A stretch of 16,082 nucleotides of DNA from Clostridiaceae bacterium UBA6085. Its GTDB lineage: Bacteria > Bacillota > Clostridia > Clostridiales > Clostridiaceae. A program made the position numbers and the translations under genes. Positions within the stretch are counted from its first letter, which is position 1; every line of letters starts with the position of its first letter. The notes under the pieces are model-generated. The model did no database searches and was not told the DNA's origin. It saw only the letters and a program-made list of their open reading frames with translations. This document shows positions 1-7,630 of the stretch, in pieces. The DNA lies in the NCBI GenBank assembly GCA_002428605.1, contig DIXH01000007.1, positions 6,958 through 23,039 of the forward strand, given 5' to 3'.

Positions 1-201
1 GGAGCCAACAAGGAAAGGGTTATCACTGGTCTCAAGAGGATATCGAAGCCAGGACTCAGAGTGTACTGCAAAGCTGACGAAGTTCCAAAGGTATTGAACG
101 GACTCGGAGTAGCAATAGTATCCACTTCAAAGGGCATGGTTGCCGACAGAGAGGCAAGGAAACTCGGATTAGGCGGAGAGGTCATCTGCTACATCTGGTA
201 A
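1..201 (+). CDS. rpsH: 30S ribosomal protein S8, 3' end (partial)
   Basis: This is the C-terminal 66 residues of S8, open at the left edge of the window. S8 is a primary 16S rRNA-binding protein that helps assemble the central domain of the 30S subunit. The reading frame runs from base 1 to a TAA at 199-201. It ends in the family's characteristic tail: a VSTSKGMVADREA segment, then GGEVICYIW. Position just upstream of rplF matches the conserved spc operon order. The start lies outside the window. Identification is firm from the tail motif and the synteny. Confidence 0.96.
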   Translation, partial: GANKERVITGLKRISKPGLRVYCKADEVPKVLNGLGVAIVSTSKGMVADREARKLGLGGEVICYIW

Positions 202-240
202 GAATAGCTGATGGATTTCCAAAAAACAGGAGGTTAAGAA

Positions 241-783
241 ATGTCAAGAATTGGTAGAATGCCAATAGCCATACCTGCTGGAGTATCCTTTGATGTGACA
301 CCGGATAATGTTGTTACTGTAAAGGGACCTAAAGGCGAGCTGGTCAAGGCTATGCATAAGAATATAACAATCAAGCTTGAAGACGGTAATGTACTTGTTA
401 CAAGACCAAATGATGACAAGCAGAACAGAGCACTCCACGGACTCGTAAGGGCACTTGTGAACAACATGGTTGTCGGAGTTTCCGCTGGATTCACAAAGAC
501 ACTGGAGCTCGTAGGAGTAGGATACAGAGCTACTCTGCAGGGCAAGAAGCTCGTGCTCGCACTCGGATATTCTCATCCGGTAGAGATCGAGCCTGCAGAA
601 GGCATTACCTTCGAACTTCCGACTCAGACCAAGATAATAATCAGGGGAACTGACAAGGAGCTCGTAGGAGACACCGCTGCCGACATAAGGAAGTGGAGAA
701 AGCCTGAGCCGTACAAAGGCAAGGGAATAAAGTTTGAAGGCGAAGTCGTAAGACGTAAGGTCGGTAAGACTGGTAAGAAGTAA
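241..783 (+). CDS. rplF: 50S ribosomal protein L6
   Basis: L6 binds 23S rRNA near the sarcin-ricin loop and the GTPase-associated centre of the 50S subunit. The 180-residue protein has the usual length and begins MSRIGRMPIAIPAGV, as the family does. It has the two tandem L6 folds and near the C-terminus the signature PEPYKGKGIKFEGE, followed by a basic tail ending VGKTGKK. An AGGAGG ribosome binding site lies shortly before the ATG. It sits 39 bp after rpsH and 19 bp before rplR in the spc operon. Confidence 0.98.
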   Translation: MSRIGRMPIAIPAGVSFDVTPDNVVTVKGPKGELVKAMHKNITIKLEDGNVLVTRPNDDKQNRALHGLVRALVNNMVVGVSAGFTKTLELVGVGYRATLQGKKLVLALGYSHPVEIEPAEGITFELPTQTKIIIRGTDKELVGDTAADIRKWRKPEPYKGKGIKFEGEVVRRKVGKTGKK

Positions 784-802
784 AAGAAAGGAGTGAGACT
801 TA

Positions 803-1162
803 ATGTTCAATAAAGGTGACAAGAAAGCGTCAAGAGTAAGACGTCACATAAGAGTTCGAACAAAGATCAGCGGTACTACTGAGAGACCAAGACTCTCTGT
901 TTACAGAAGCGAAAAGAACATATATGCCCAGATCATCGATGATGTACAGGGAGTAACACTTGTTTCCGCTTCATCAGTCGAGAAGGATTTCGACGGAGCA
1001 GGAAGCAATCTTGAGGCAGCCAAGAAGGTCGGCGAAGCCGTAGCCAAGAAGGCGCTTGAGAAGGGAATAAAGTCAGTCGTTTTCGACAGGGGCGGCTACA
1101 TATACCACGGAAGGGTCCAGACTCTGGCCGAGGCAGCAAGAGAAGCCGGACTTGATTTCTAA
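803..1162 (+). CDS. rplR: 50S ribosomal protein L18
   Basis: L18 binds 5S rRNA and anchors it to the 50S central protuberance. The 119-residue product is close to the usual 117-122. It shows the RPRLSVYRSEKNIYAQIIDD core and the C-terminal DRGGYIYHGRVQTLAEAAREAGL motif that are diagnostic for the family. The N-terminus is strongly basic, as expected for 5S rRNA contact. An AAGGAG ribosome binding site precedes the ATG. The gene is in standard spc order between rplF and rpsE. Confidence 0.98.
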   Translation: MFNKGDKKASRVRRHIRVRTKISGTTERPRLSVYRSEKNIYAQIIDDVQGVTLVSASSVEKDFDGAGSNLEAAKKVGEAVAKKALEKGIKSVVFDRGGYIYHGRVQTLAEAAREAGLDF

Positions 1163-1179
1163 GAAGGAGGAAACAAATA

Positions 1180-1677
1180 GTGAGAATAGATCCCAGCACA
1201 CTGGACCTTAAAGAGAAAGTAGTCAACATCGGCAGAGTCACAAAGGTCGTCAAGGGTGGTAGAAATTTCAGGTTTGCAGCACTTGTTGTTGTAGGCGATG
1301 AGAATGGTCATGTCGGAGTAGGCATGGGCAAGTCCATAGAAATTCCTGAAGCCATCAGAAAAGGCATCGAGAATGCCAAGAAGAACCTTGTGCATGTTGA
1401 GATAAAGGGAACCACAGTTCCTCATTCGACAAAGGGCATGTTCGGAACCGGCCAGGTTCTCATAATGCCAGCTGAAGAAGGAACAGGAGTACTTGCAGGC
1501 GGACCGGCGAGAGCAGTCCTAGAGCTTGCAGGAATCAAGGACGTCAGAGCCAAGTCACTTGGATCAAACAATCCAAGCAACATGGTAAAGGCAACCATCA
1601 ACGGACTTGCCAGCCTTAGGTCTGCAGAGCAGATAGCTAAGCTGAGAGGCAAGACTGTAGAAGAAATATTAGGATAG
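1180..1677 (+). CDS. rpsE: 30S ribosomal protein S5
   Basis: S5 helps form the mRNA entry site and contributes to translational accuracy. The start is GTG at 1180, placed 8 bases after a strong AAGGAGG. Alternative starts would cut into the conserved N-terminus (RIDPSTLDLKEKVVNIGRVTKVVKGGR). The protein has 165 residues, the normal length. The N-terminal double-stranded RNA-binding fold ends around the VGVGMGKSIEIPEAIRKG stretch, and the C-terminal half carries GSNNPSNMVKAT. The gene ends just before rpmD in the spc operon. Confidence 0.98.
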   Translation: MRIDPSTLDLKEKVVNIGRVTKVVKGGRNFRFAALVVVGDENGHVGVGMGKSIEIPEAIRKGIENAKKNLVHVEIKGTTVPHSTKGMFGTGQVLIMPAEEGTGVLAGGPARAVLELAGIKDVRAKSLGSNNPSNMVKATINGLASLRSAEQIAKLRGKTVEEILG

Positions 1678-1688
1678 GAGGGATCATC

Positions 1689-1868
1689 GTGGCAACATTG
1701 AAGGTAACGCTTAAGAAAAGCCTCATCGCGAGGAAGAAAGACCACATTGCTACTGCCAAGGCCCTCGGATTGTCCAAGATTGGCAAGACAGTAGAGCATA
1801 ACGACACTCCTCAGGTCAGGGGAATGATCAAGAAAATAGAATATCTTCTCAGCGTGGAAGAAGCATAA
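1689..1868 (+). CDS. rpmD: 50S ribosomal protein L30
   Basis: A complete 59-residue frame starts with GTG at 1689 and ends with TAA at 1866-1868. The product begins MATLKVTLKKSLIARKKDH and contains ALGLSKIGKTVEHNDTP and RGMIKKIEYLL. These are the standard L30 landmarks, and the length is typical of bacterial L30 (about 58-60 residues). A GGAGGGA ribosome binding site spans the rpsE stop region. L30 is a small 50S protein. Position between rpsE and rplO is the conserved spc order, which makes the call secure despite the small size. Confidence 0.97.
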   Translation: MATLKVTLKKSLIARKKDHIATAKALGLSKIGKTVEHNDTPQVRGMIKKIEYLLSVEEA

Positions 1869-1889
1869 TAAAGAGGAGGTGCAAACTAA

Positions 1890-2330
1890 ATGAAACTTCA
1901 TGAGTTGAAGCCAGCTGCAGGCAGCAGAAAGGCTCCCAAGAGAGTCGGAAGAGGTACTGGATCAGGCCTCGGAAAGCAGGCCGGCAAAGGTATGAAAGGC
2001 CAGAAGTCAAGGTCAGGCGGAGGAGTCAGGCCAGGATTTGAAGGAGGCCAGATGCCTCTTTATAGAAGAATCCCGAAGAGAGGATTCACTAACATATTCG
2101 CAAAGGAATATGTAGAGGTAAATGTGGACAGGCTCAATATATTTGAGAATGGCACAGAGATCACAGAAGCAGTCCTTCTCGAGAGGGGCGTAGTATCAAA
2201 GATCGTCGACGGCGTCAAGATACTTGGTAACGGAACACTTGAAAAGTCACTTACAGTCAAGGCTACAAAGTTCTCTAAATCAGCGATGGAAAAGATAGAA
2301 GCTGCCGGAGGAAAAGTTGAGGTGATTTAG
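1890..2330 (+). CDS. rplO: 50S ribosomal protein L15
   Basis: L15 is a 50S protein that acts during late large-subunit assembly. The 146-residue product starts MKLHELKPAAGSRKAPKRVG. It has the extended glycine- and basic-rich N-terminal arm (GRGTGSGLGKQAGKG, then RSGGGVRPGFEGGQMPLYRRIPKRGF) that threads into 23S rRNA. The globular C-terminal domain ends IEAAGGKVEVI, as in the family. An AGGAGGT ribosome binding site precedes the ATG. The stop is one base from the secY start, so the two are probably translationally coupled. Confidence 0.98.
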   Translation: MKLHELKPAAGSRKAPKRVGRGTGSGLGKQAGKGMKGQKSRSGGGVRPGFEGGQMPLYRRIPKRGFTNIFAKEYVEVNVDRLNIFENGTEITEAVLLERGVVSKIVDGVKILGNGTLEKSLTVKATKFSKSAMEKIEAAGGKVEVI

Positions 2331-2331
2331 C

Positions 2332-3609
2332 ATGCTGCAAACCCTTAAGAATGCCTGGAAGATCAAGGACCTGAGAAAGAAGATACTTTTCACGGCGTTC
2401 GTGGTATTCATATTCAGGATGGGACACTTCATACCGGTACCTAATATCAATGCGGATGCACTGAAAAGTCTCGCAAGCTCCCAGACTCTGATAGGGTTCT
2501 ATGACCTTATATCAGGAGGAGCGTTCGGAAACTTCAGCATATTCGCAATGGGTGTAGTCCCGTACATCAATGCATCCATCATAATGCAGCTTATGACTGT
2601 CATTATTCCCTATCTGGAGCAGCTTTCGAAAGAAGGCCAGGACGGAAGGGCAAAGATACAGAACATAACAAGATATGCGGCTATAGCAATCGGTGCGGTT
2701 CAGGCGTATGGAACCTATGTCATAATATACAATGCAGGGGCAGTTGAAAATGATACACCGCTCAACACGGTGCTCATCATAATGACTCTTATCGCATCCT
2801 CGACCTTCCTCATGTGGCTGGGCGACCAGATCACTGAAAAGGGAATAGGAAGCGGTGTCTCAGTACTGATATTCGTGAACATATTATCCAGATTCCCAAC
2901 CCTGATGTATCAGGTATATGCGCTCTATACGGGCAAAAACATCGACATAGTCATGCTTGCGCTCTTTGTTATTGTAGTGGCTCTCATGTTCGTCGGTGTG
3001 ACCGGATTCTCACTCGGTGAGAGAAGAATACCTGTCCAGTATGCCGGAAGAGTAGTAGGGACAAAGCAGTACAAGGGCCAGTCAACACATATACCGGTAG
3101 GGATAAGCAGCTCAGCGGTAATTTCGATAATATTCGCGATGTCCGTAATGCAGTTCCCTGCAACACTCGCTCAGTTCTTCCCGAACGTGGCGTGGATAAA
3201 GTGGCTGACAGAAGGTGCTTACAGCCCATTCAAGACAAATACGATAATTTACGCACTGATCTACGCGGTGCTCGTGCTGTTCTTCTCATGGTTCTACACG
3301 AACATAACGTTCAAACCGGATGAGATGGCCGAGAACATGGCAAAGTCAGGCGGATACGTGGCAGGCATTAGACCTGGCGTGGCAACTGCCAAATACCTGG
3401 AGAGGATACTTGACAGGGTTTCAATAGTTGGCGGAATATTTGCTGCAGCCATAGCCATATTCCCAATAGTACTTGAAGGCTACACTTCGTTCAAGGGTCT
3501 CGCCTTCGGAGGAACAATGCTGTTCATCATGATTGGCGTGGCAATGGACACAATGAAGCAGCTTGAATCACAGCTTGTGATGAGGCATTATCAAGGATTT
3601 CTTAAATAA
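2332..3609 (+). CDS. secY: Protein translocase subunit SecY
   Basis: SecY is the channel-forming subunit of the Sec translocon in the cytoplasmic membrane. The 425-residue product is of normal length, with about ten hydrophobic membrane segments starting near residue 18 (ILFTAFVVFIFRMGHFIPVP). Conserved marks are the plug-region GGAFGNFSIFAMGVVPYINASIIMQL, the cytosolic loop GERRIPVQYAGR needed for ribosome and SecA contact, and the C-terminal tail ending LVMRHYQGFLK. The ATG is one base after the rplO stop and no separate promoter is seen, so it is expressed with the ribosomal operon, as usual in bacteria. Confidence 0.98.
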   Translation: MLQTLKNAWKIKDLRKKILFTAFVVFIFRMGHFIPVPNINADALKSLASSQTLIGFYDLISGGAFGNFSIFAMGVVPYINASIIMQLMTVIIPYLEQLSKEGQDGRAKIQNITRYAAIAIGAVQAYGTYVIIYNAGAVENDTPLNTVLIIMTLIASSTFLMWLGDQITEKGIGSGVSVLIFVNILSRFPTLMYQVYALYTGKNIDIVMLALFVIVVALMFVGVTGFSLGERRIPVQYAGRVVGTKQYKGQSTHIPVGISSSAVISIIFAMSVMQFPATLAQFFPNVAWIKWLTEGAYSPFKTNTIIYALIYAVLVLFFSWFYTNITFKPDEMAENMAKSGGYVAGIRPGVATAKYLERILDRVSIVGGIFAAAIAIFPIVLEGYTSFKGLAFGGTMLFIMIGVAMDTMKQLESQLVMRHYQGFLK

Positions 3610-3629
3610 GAATATTGGAGATGAAGCCC

Positions 3630-4280
3630 GTGAAGATTATATTATTAGGTCCCCCCGGAGCAGGAAAAGGCACACAGGCACAGTCGATCAGCAAGAGATT
3701 CCAGATACCGCATATCTCCACAGGAGATATATTCAGGAAGAACATCGCTGACGGTACGGAGCTTGGCACCCTTGCAAAAGGGTACATGGACAAAGGCCTG
3801 CTTGTGCCGGACGAGGTTACCATCAGAATGGTCAAGGGAAGGCTCAGCGAGCCTGACTGCAAAAACGGCTATCTGCTTGATGGATTCCCGAGAACCGTAT
3901 ACCAGGCTGACGAGCTCGGAAAGATGCTTGCAGCCGATGGCGAAGCCGTTGATACGGCTCTGCTGATACAGGTGCCGAGAGATTTCATCATCGACAGGAT
4001 GACAGGAAGAAGGGTTTGTCCGTCATGCGGAGCGACCTACCACCTTGTCTACAACCCGCCGATGGTAAAGGATACCTGTGACGTATGCGGAACAAAGGTC
4101 ATACAAAGGAAGGACGACTCCATTGATACAGTAGTGGACAGACTTGATATTTATGACAGGCAGACGGAGCCGCTCATAGAGTACTACCTTGCAAAGGGAA
4201 TACTCAGGGTGGTTGATGGGACTCAGGCAATACCTGTGGTCTTCGAAAGCATAGTAAAGCTACTTGGGAGCAAGGAATAA
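3630..4280 (+). CDS. adk: Adenylate kinase (zinc-type LID)
   Basis: Adenylate kinase interconverts ATP + AMP and 2 ADP in the cytosol. I choose GTG at 3630. It gives the canonical start MKIILLGPPGAGKGTQ and 216 residues, and the GGAGAT at 3617-3622 is then well spaced. The in-frame TTG at 3615 and ATG at 3621 would put this site inside or against the start. Visible motifs are the P-loop GPPGAGKGT (residues 7-15), DGFPRT (84-89) and a LID domain with Cys130, Cys133, Cys150 and Cys153, the four-cysteine zinc site common in Gram-positives. The stop overlaps the map start (TAATG). Position secY-adk-map is standard. Confidence 0.96.
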   Translation: MKIILLGPPGAGKGTQAQSISKRFQIPHISTGDIFRKNIADGTELGTLAKGYMDKGLLVPDEVTIRMVKGRLSEPDCKNGYLLDGFPRTVYQADELGKMLAADGEAVDTALLIQVPRDFIIDRMTGRRVCPSCGATYHLVYNPPMVKDTCDVCGTKVIQRKDDSIDTVVDRLDIYDRQTEPLIEYYLAKGILRVVDGTQAIPVVFESIVKLLGSKE

Positions 4281-5038
4281 TGATAATAATTAAGAACCGG
4301 ATCGAACTGGACCTGATGAAGAAAGCCGGACAGCTCACAGGGATGACCCTGGAGATGATCGCCAAGCATATCAGGCCGGGGATATCCACACAGGAGCTTG
4401 ATGCACTGTGTGAGGAATTTATAACTAGGCACGGAGCTAAACCATCTTTCAAGAATTACCACGGATTTACAGGATCCATTTGCGCTTCTGTGAATGAAGT
4501 GGTGATCCATGGCATACCATCCCGGAAGAACATCCTGAAGGAAGGGGACATCATAAGCGTTGACGTCGGGGCATATCTTAACGGATTCCACGGAGACGCT
4601 GCAAGGACCTTTCCGGTAGGAGAAATTTCAGAGGAGGCGAGGAAGCTCATCAGGGTTACCGAAGAAAGCTTCTTCAAGGGAATCGAGCATGCCTATGAAG
4701 GCAGGAGGCTTGGGGACATATCCCATGCCATACAGAAGCATGTGGAGGACAACGGATTCTCAGTGGTCAGGGATTTTACCGGACACGGGATCGGAAGAAG
4801 TCTGCATGAAGACCCTCAGATACCGAATTACGGCAAAGAGGGCAGGGGACCCAGGCTAGACAAAGGCATGGTGCTTGCCATCGAACCTATGGTAAATGTT
4901 GGCAGGTACAATGTAAGGATCTTAGACGACAACTGGACTACGGTCACAGAAGACGGAAAGCTTTCCGCTCACTATGAGAACACCGTGGCCATTACAGATG
5001 GCGAACCCGAGATCCTGACAATGATGCGGGGCATTTGA
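4280..5038 (+). CDS. map: Methionine aminopeptidase, type I
   Basis: This enzyme removes the initiator methionine from nascent proteins after deformylation. The 252-residue protein has the type I length with no N-terminal extension. All five metal ligands of the pita-bread fold can be placed: Asp95, Asp106, His169 (in FTGHGIGRSLHEDP), Glu202 (in AIEPM) and Glu233 (in HYENT). The substrate-contacting His77 lies in VNEVVIHGIP. The ATG shares one base with the adk stop, and a GGGAGCAAGGA ribosome binding site lies within adk, so translation is probably coupled. The map-infA neighbourhood is typical of Firmicutes. Confidence 0.98.
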   Translation: MIIIKNRIELDLMKKAGQLTGMTLEMIAKHIRPGISTQELDALCEEFITRHGAKPSFKNYHGFTGSICASVNEVVIHGIPSRKNILKEGDIISVDVGAYLNGFHGDAARTFPVGEISEEARKLIRVTEESFFKGIEHAYEGRRLGDISHAIQKHVEDNGFSVVRDFTGHGIGRSLHEDPQIPNYGKEGRGPRLDKGMVLAIEPMVNVGRYNVRILDDNWTTVTEDGKLSAHYENTVAITDGEPEILTMMRGI

Positions 5039-5097
5039 GAAAATGCTGCTTAGTTATGGATTTTGATTTATAGCTATGGCAATCAAGAGGTGAGTTT

Positions 5098-5373
5098 GTG
5101 GAAGACAATGGAATGAAGGGATGCCTGGTGGTTTCCAGAAAGGGCAGAGACCTTGGAAAATACTATATAGTATTCGAAGATACCGACCGGTATTTCGTCA
5201 CTCTGGTGGATGGAAACAAGCATTCTTTTGACAACCCTAAGAGAAAGAACAAAAAGCATCTTTTTGTTGCAGCTGGAGCAGAAGAATGGACGATCGAAGG
5301 CCTCAGGGCAAGAGATCGGGAGTGCATGGTAAAAATTGCGAAGCTCATAGGGCTTCAGGCTAAGGAGGTATAA
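5098..5373 (+). CDS. KOW-domain RNA-binding protein (L14e/L6e/L27e-like)
   Basis: A 91-residue protein starting with GTG at 5098, just after AAGAGGTGA. The N-terminal ~35 residues (KGCLVVSRKGRDLGKYYIVFEDTDRY) have the KOW pattern of a beta-barrel opened by a conserved glycine-bearing turn. A basic stretch (NPKRKNKKH) and a helical C-terminal part follow. Proteins of this type are known in Clostridia between map and infA and resemble the KOW region of eukaryotic/archaeal L14e-type ribosomal proteins. Their exact role is not established. The location suggests RNA or ribosome binding, which is inference. The 59 bp before it show no clear promoter. Confidence 0.85.
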   Translation: MEDNGMKGCLVVSRKGRDLGKYYIVFEDTDRYFVTLVDGNKHSFDNPKRKNKKHLFVAAGAEEWTIEGLRARDRECMVKIAKLIGLQAKEV

Positions 5374-5380
5374 GTACCTT

Positions 5381-5599
5381 ATGTCAAAAGAAGATGTTAT
5401 AGAAATGCAGGGCACCGTCAAGGAATCACTTCCGAACGCGATGTTTGAAGTTGAACTTGAAAGTGGGCACACAATTCTTGCTCATCTGTCAGGAAAGTTG
5501 AGAATGAATTTCATAAGGATTCTACCAGGCGACAAGGTGACTATTGAACTGTCACCATACGATCTCTCAAGAGGACGTATCACCTGGAGAGCCAAGTAA
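5381..5599 (+). CDS. infA: Translation initiation factor IF-1
   Basis: IF-1 binds the A site of the 30S subunit during initiation and works with IF-2 and IF-3. The 72-residue length is exactly typical. The protein is a single S1-type OB fold with the family sequence: MSKEDVIEMQGTV, then LPNAMFEVELESGHTILAHLSGKLRMNFIRILPGDKV, and IELSPYDLSRGRITWR. A TAAGGAGG site precedes the ATG by about 12 bases, somewhat long but adequate. Its place before rpmJ and rpsM matches Firmicutes operons. Confidence 0.98.
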   Translation: MSKEDVIEMQGTVKESLPNAMFEVELESGHTILAHLSGKLRMNFIRILPGDKVTIELSPYDLSRGRITWRAK

Positions 5600-5617
5600 T
5601 AAAGGAGGGTTAACGAG

Positions 5618-5731
5618 ATGAAAGTAAGACCGTCAGTTAAGCCTATCTGTGAAAAGTGCAAGGTCATCAAGAGAAAAGGTAACGTAATGGTTATCTGCGA
5701 GAACCCTAAGCACAAGCAGAAACAGGGCTAA
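5618..5731 (+). CDS. rpmJ: 50S ribosomal protein L36
   Basis: A complete 37-residue frame, ATG at 5618 and TAA at 5729-5731. The product starts MKVRPSVKPICEKCKVIKRK and ends KHKQKQG, and 37 residues is the standard bacterial length. Zinc-ribbon ligands are visible: Cys11, Cys14, Cys27 and His32 (C+ zinc-binding form). L36 is the smallest 50S protein and lies near the peptidyl transferase region. A strong AAAGGAGGG ribosome binding site lies 7-8 bases ahead. Order infA-rpmJ-rpsM is conserved. Confidence 0.97.
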   Translation: MKVRPSVKPICEKCKVIKRKGNVMVICENPKHKQKQG

Positions 5732-5766
5732 TAGGAAGAGTATAAACAGGAGGTGTAAAAAACAAT

Positions 5767-6135
5767 ATGGCAAGAATATCAGGCATAGACCTACCTAAGG
5801 GCAAGAGAGTCGAGATTGGGCTTACCTACATATATGGAATCGGCCTTTCTACTTCAAAGAAGATAATAGAAGCTACAGGCGTGAATCCTGACACGAGGGT
5901 CAAGGACCTTTCCGAAGCTGAAGTCAATGCGATAAGGGACTACGTCAACAAGAACCTCAAAGTAGAAGGAGACCTCAGAAGAGAGGTTGCCCTCAACATA
6001 AAGAGACTTGTCGAAATCGGATGCTACAGAGGTATCAGACATAGAAAGGGTCTCCCGGTAAGAGGACAGAAGACGAAGACAAACGCAAGAACGAGAAAGG
6101 GTCCAAGAAGGACCGTAGCTAACAAGAAGAAGTAA
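5767..6135 (+). CDS. rpsM: 30S ribosomal protein S13
   Basis: S13 sits at the head of the 30S subunit and forms intersubunit bridges with the 50S subunit. The 122-residue product begins MARISGIDLPKGKRVEIGLTYIYGIG, the standard N-terminus, with its helix-two-turn-helix region. It carries GCYRGIRHRKGLPVRGQKTKTNARTRKG and ends in a lysine-rich tail. An AGGAGGTG ribosome binding site lies 8-9 bases upstream of the ATG. It is the usual first ribosomal gene of the alpha operon; rpsK follows after 12 bases. Confidence 0.98.
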   Translation: MARISGIDLPKGKRVEIGLTYIYGIGLSTSKKIIEATGVNPDTRVKDLSEAEVNAIRDYVNKNLKVEGDLRREVALNIKRLVEIGCYRGIRHRKGLPVRGQKTKTNARTRKGPRRTVANKKK

Positions 6136-6147
6136 GGAGGGAAGATA

Positions 6148-6549
6148 ATGGCAGCGGCTAAAAACACCAAGAAGGTTGTAAGAAGAAAAAAAGAAAGAAA
6201 GAATATTGAGCACGGACAGGCTCACATACAGTCTACTTTCAACAACTCCATAGTAACCATCACTGACGCGGCAGGAAACGCCCTCTCATGGTCCAGTTCA
6301 GGAGCCCATGGCTTCAAGGGATCAAGGAAGAGCACACCATATGCTGCACAGATAGCTGCAGAAACTGCGGCAAAGGCTGCAATGGAGCACGGTCTGAAGA
6401 GCGTAGAAGTATATGTCAAGGGACCTGGATCAGGCAGGGAAGCGGCAATAAGGTCACTTCAGGCAGCAGGCCTTGAGGTTACTCTTATCAAGGACGTAAC
6501 ACCAATTCCACATAACGGATGCAGACCTCCCAAGAGAAGAAGGGTCTAG
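6148..6549 (+). CDS. rpsK: 30S ribosomal protein S11
   Basis: S11 lines the mRNA exit region of the 30S platform. The 133-residue protein has a long basic N-terminal tail (KNTKKVVRRKKERK). The family core follows: HIQSTFNNSIVTITDAAGN, then SSGAHGFKGSRKSTPYAAQ, GPGSGREAAIRSLQAAGLEV and DVTPIPHNGCRPPKRRRV at the C-terminus. A TAAGGAGGG ribosome binding site overlaps the rpsM stop. In many clostridia rpsD follows; here a 121-bp gap leads to rpoA. Confidence 0.98.
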   Translation: MAAAKNTKKVVRRKKERKNIEHGQAHIQSTFNNSIVTITDAAGNALSWSSSGAHGFKGSRKSTPYAAQIAAETAAKAAMEHGLKSVEVYVKGPGSGREAAIRSLQAAGLEVTLIKDVTPIPHNGCRPPKRRRV

Positions 6550-6554
6550 TTATC

Positions 6555-6635
6555 CAACTTGGATTGCAATATTACCCGGGCACACAGCGTGAGGCTAAGC
6601 CAAGCGTATAGATCCGGGAATCATGGAATCAGTTG
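6555..6635 (+). other. Long imperfect hairpin in the rpsK-rpoA gap (possible RNA regulatory element)
   Basis: The 121-bp gap holds no reading frame resembling rpsD. It can fold into an extended imperfect stem. 6555-6559 pairs with 6631-6635, 6562-6565 with 6627-6630, 6571-6573 with 6619-6621, and 6575-6579 (CCCGG) with 6614-6618 (CCGGG). Small bulges and an internal loop separate these blocks, and a ~34-base apical region contains GGCTAAGCC. No U-run follows, so it is not a simple terminator. It may be a processing site or a protein-binding leader for rpoA; this is inference from pairing alone. Confidence 0.45.
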
Positions 6636-6670
6636 ACCTTTGAAGAATGCATTATCCAAGGAGGGTCAAA

Positions 6671-7618
6671 ATGTTTGAGATTGAAAAACCAAAAATCCAG
6701 TGTGTAGAGACAAATGAAGATGGCACCTATGGTAAGTTCGTAGTAGAACCTCTTGAAAGAGGCTATGGGATTACTTTAGGTAACGCATTGAGGAGAATGC
6801 TTCTTTCTTCTCTTCCGGGAGTAGCTCCCACATCAGTAAAGATCGACGGAGTGCTGCATGAATTCTCAGTAGTGCCCGGAGTCAAGGAAGATGTCACAGA
6901 GCTTATCCTGAACCTCAAGAACCTGTTCCTCAAGATGAACGGGGACGGACCAAGGCAGATATATATCGATGCCAAGGGACCGGGAGTGATAACCGCCGGC
7001 GATATCAAGACCGACGGAGATGTGGAGATCATAAACAAGGACCTTCATATCGCTACCCTTGATGAAGAAGCGAAGCTATATATGGAAATCACCATCAACA
7101 GGGGAAGGGGATATGTTTCACAGCAGAGGAACAAATCCGATGACCTGAGCCTGTCGACAATAGCAGTGGATTCCATATACACACCGGTGAAGAGAGTCAA
7201 TTTCTCAGTGGACAACACGAGAGTAGGACAGATTACTGACTACGACAAGCTGACTCTTGAGATCTGGACCAATGGAACCATCAAGACTGAGGAGGCCATA
7301 AGCCTCGCAGCGAAGATACTCATAGAGCACTTCAAGCTTTTCATGACACTGACGGACCATGCGAATGACGTCGAGATCATGATAGAGAAGGAAGACGACA
7401 AGAAGGAAAAGGTCCTCGAGATGACCATCGAAGAGCTTGACCTTTCCGTAAGGTCGTACAACTGCCTGAAGAGGGCAGGAATCAACACTGTTCATGAGCT
7501 TACCATGAAATCCATGGAAGACATGATGAAGGTAAGGAATCTCGGAAAGAAGTCTCTTGAAGAGGTTGAAAGAAAGCTCAAGGATCTGGATTTAGGTCTA
7601 AGATCCAGCGACGAGTAA
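6671..7618 (+). CDS. rpoA: DNA-directed RNA polymerase alpha subunit
   Basis: Alpha dimerizes to nucleate RNA polymerase assembly, and its C-terminal domain contacts UP elements and activators. I choose ATG at 6671, which gives MFEIEKPKIQCVE and 315 residues, the normal length, behind a strong AAGGAGGG at 6658-6665. An upstream in-frame ATG at 6647 would add eight atypical residues and engulf that site. The N-terminal domain shows FVVEPLERGYGITLGNALRRMLLSSLPGVA. The alpha-CTD (about residues 245-310) shows ELDLSVRSYNCLKRAGINTV and VRNLGKKSLEEV. Confidence 0.97.
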   Translation: MFEIEKPKIQCVETNEDGTYGKFVVEPLERGYGITLGNALRRMLLSSLPGVAPTSVKIDGVLHEFSVVPGVKEDVTELILNLKNLFLKMNGDGPRQIYIDAKGPGVITAGDIKTDGDVEIINKDLHIATLDEEAKLYMEITINRGRGYVSQQRNKSDDLSLSTIAVDSIYTPVKRVNFSVDNTRVGQITDYDKLTLEIWTNGTIKTEEAISLAAKILIEHFKLFMTLTDHANDVEIMIEKEDDKKEKVLEMTIEELDLSVRSYNCLKRAGINTVHELTMKSMEDMMKVRNLGKKSLEEVERKLKDLDLGLRSSDE

Positions 7619-7630
7619 GGAGGTATAAAA

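Noticed and set aside
244..822. A 192-codon minus-strand frame opposite rplF
   Set aside because: It mirrors a canonical ribosomal protein gene; its translation shows no known domain.
6550..6670. Degraded rpsD pseudogene in the rpsK-rpoA gap
   Set aside because: None of the frames shows S4 motifs, so I treat the gap as structured non-coding DNA rather than a recognisable gene remnant.
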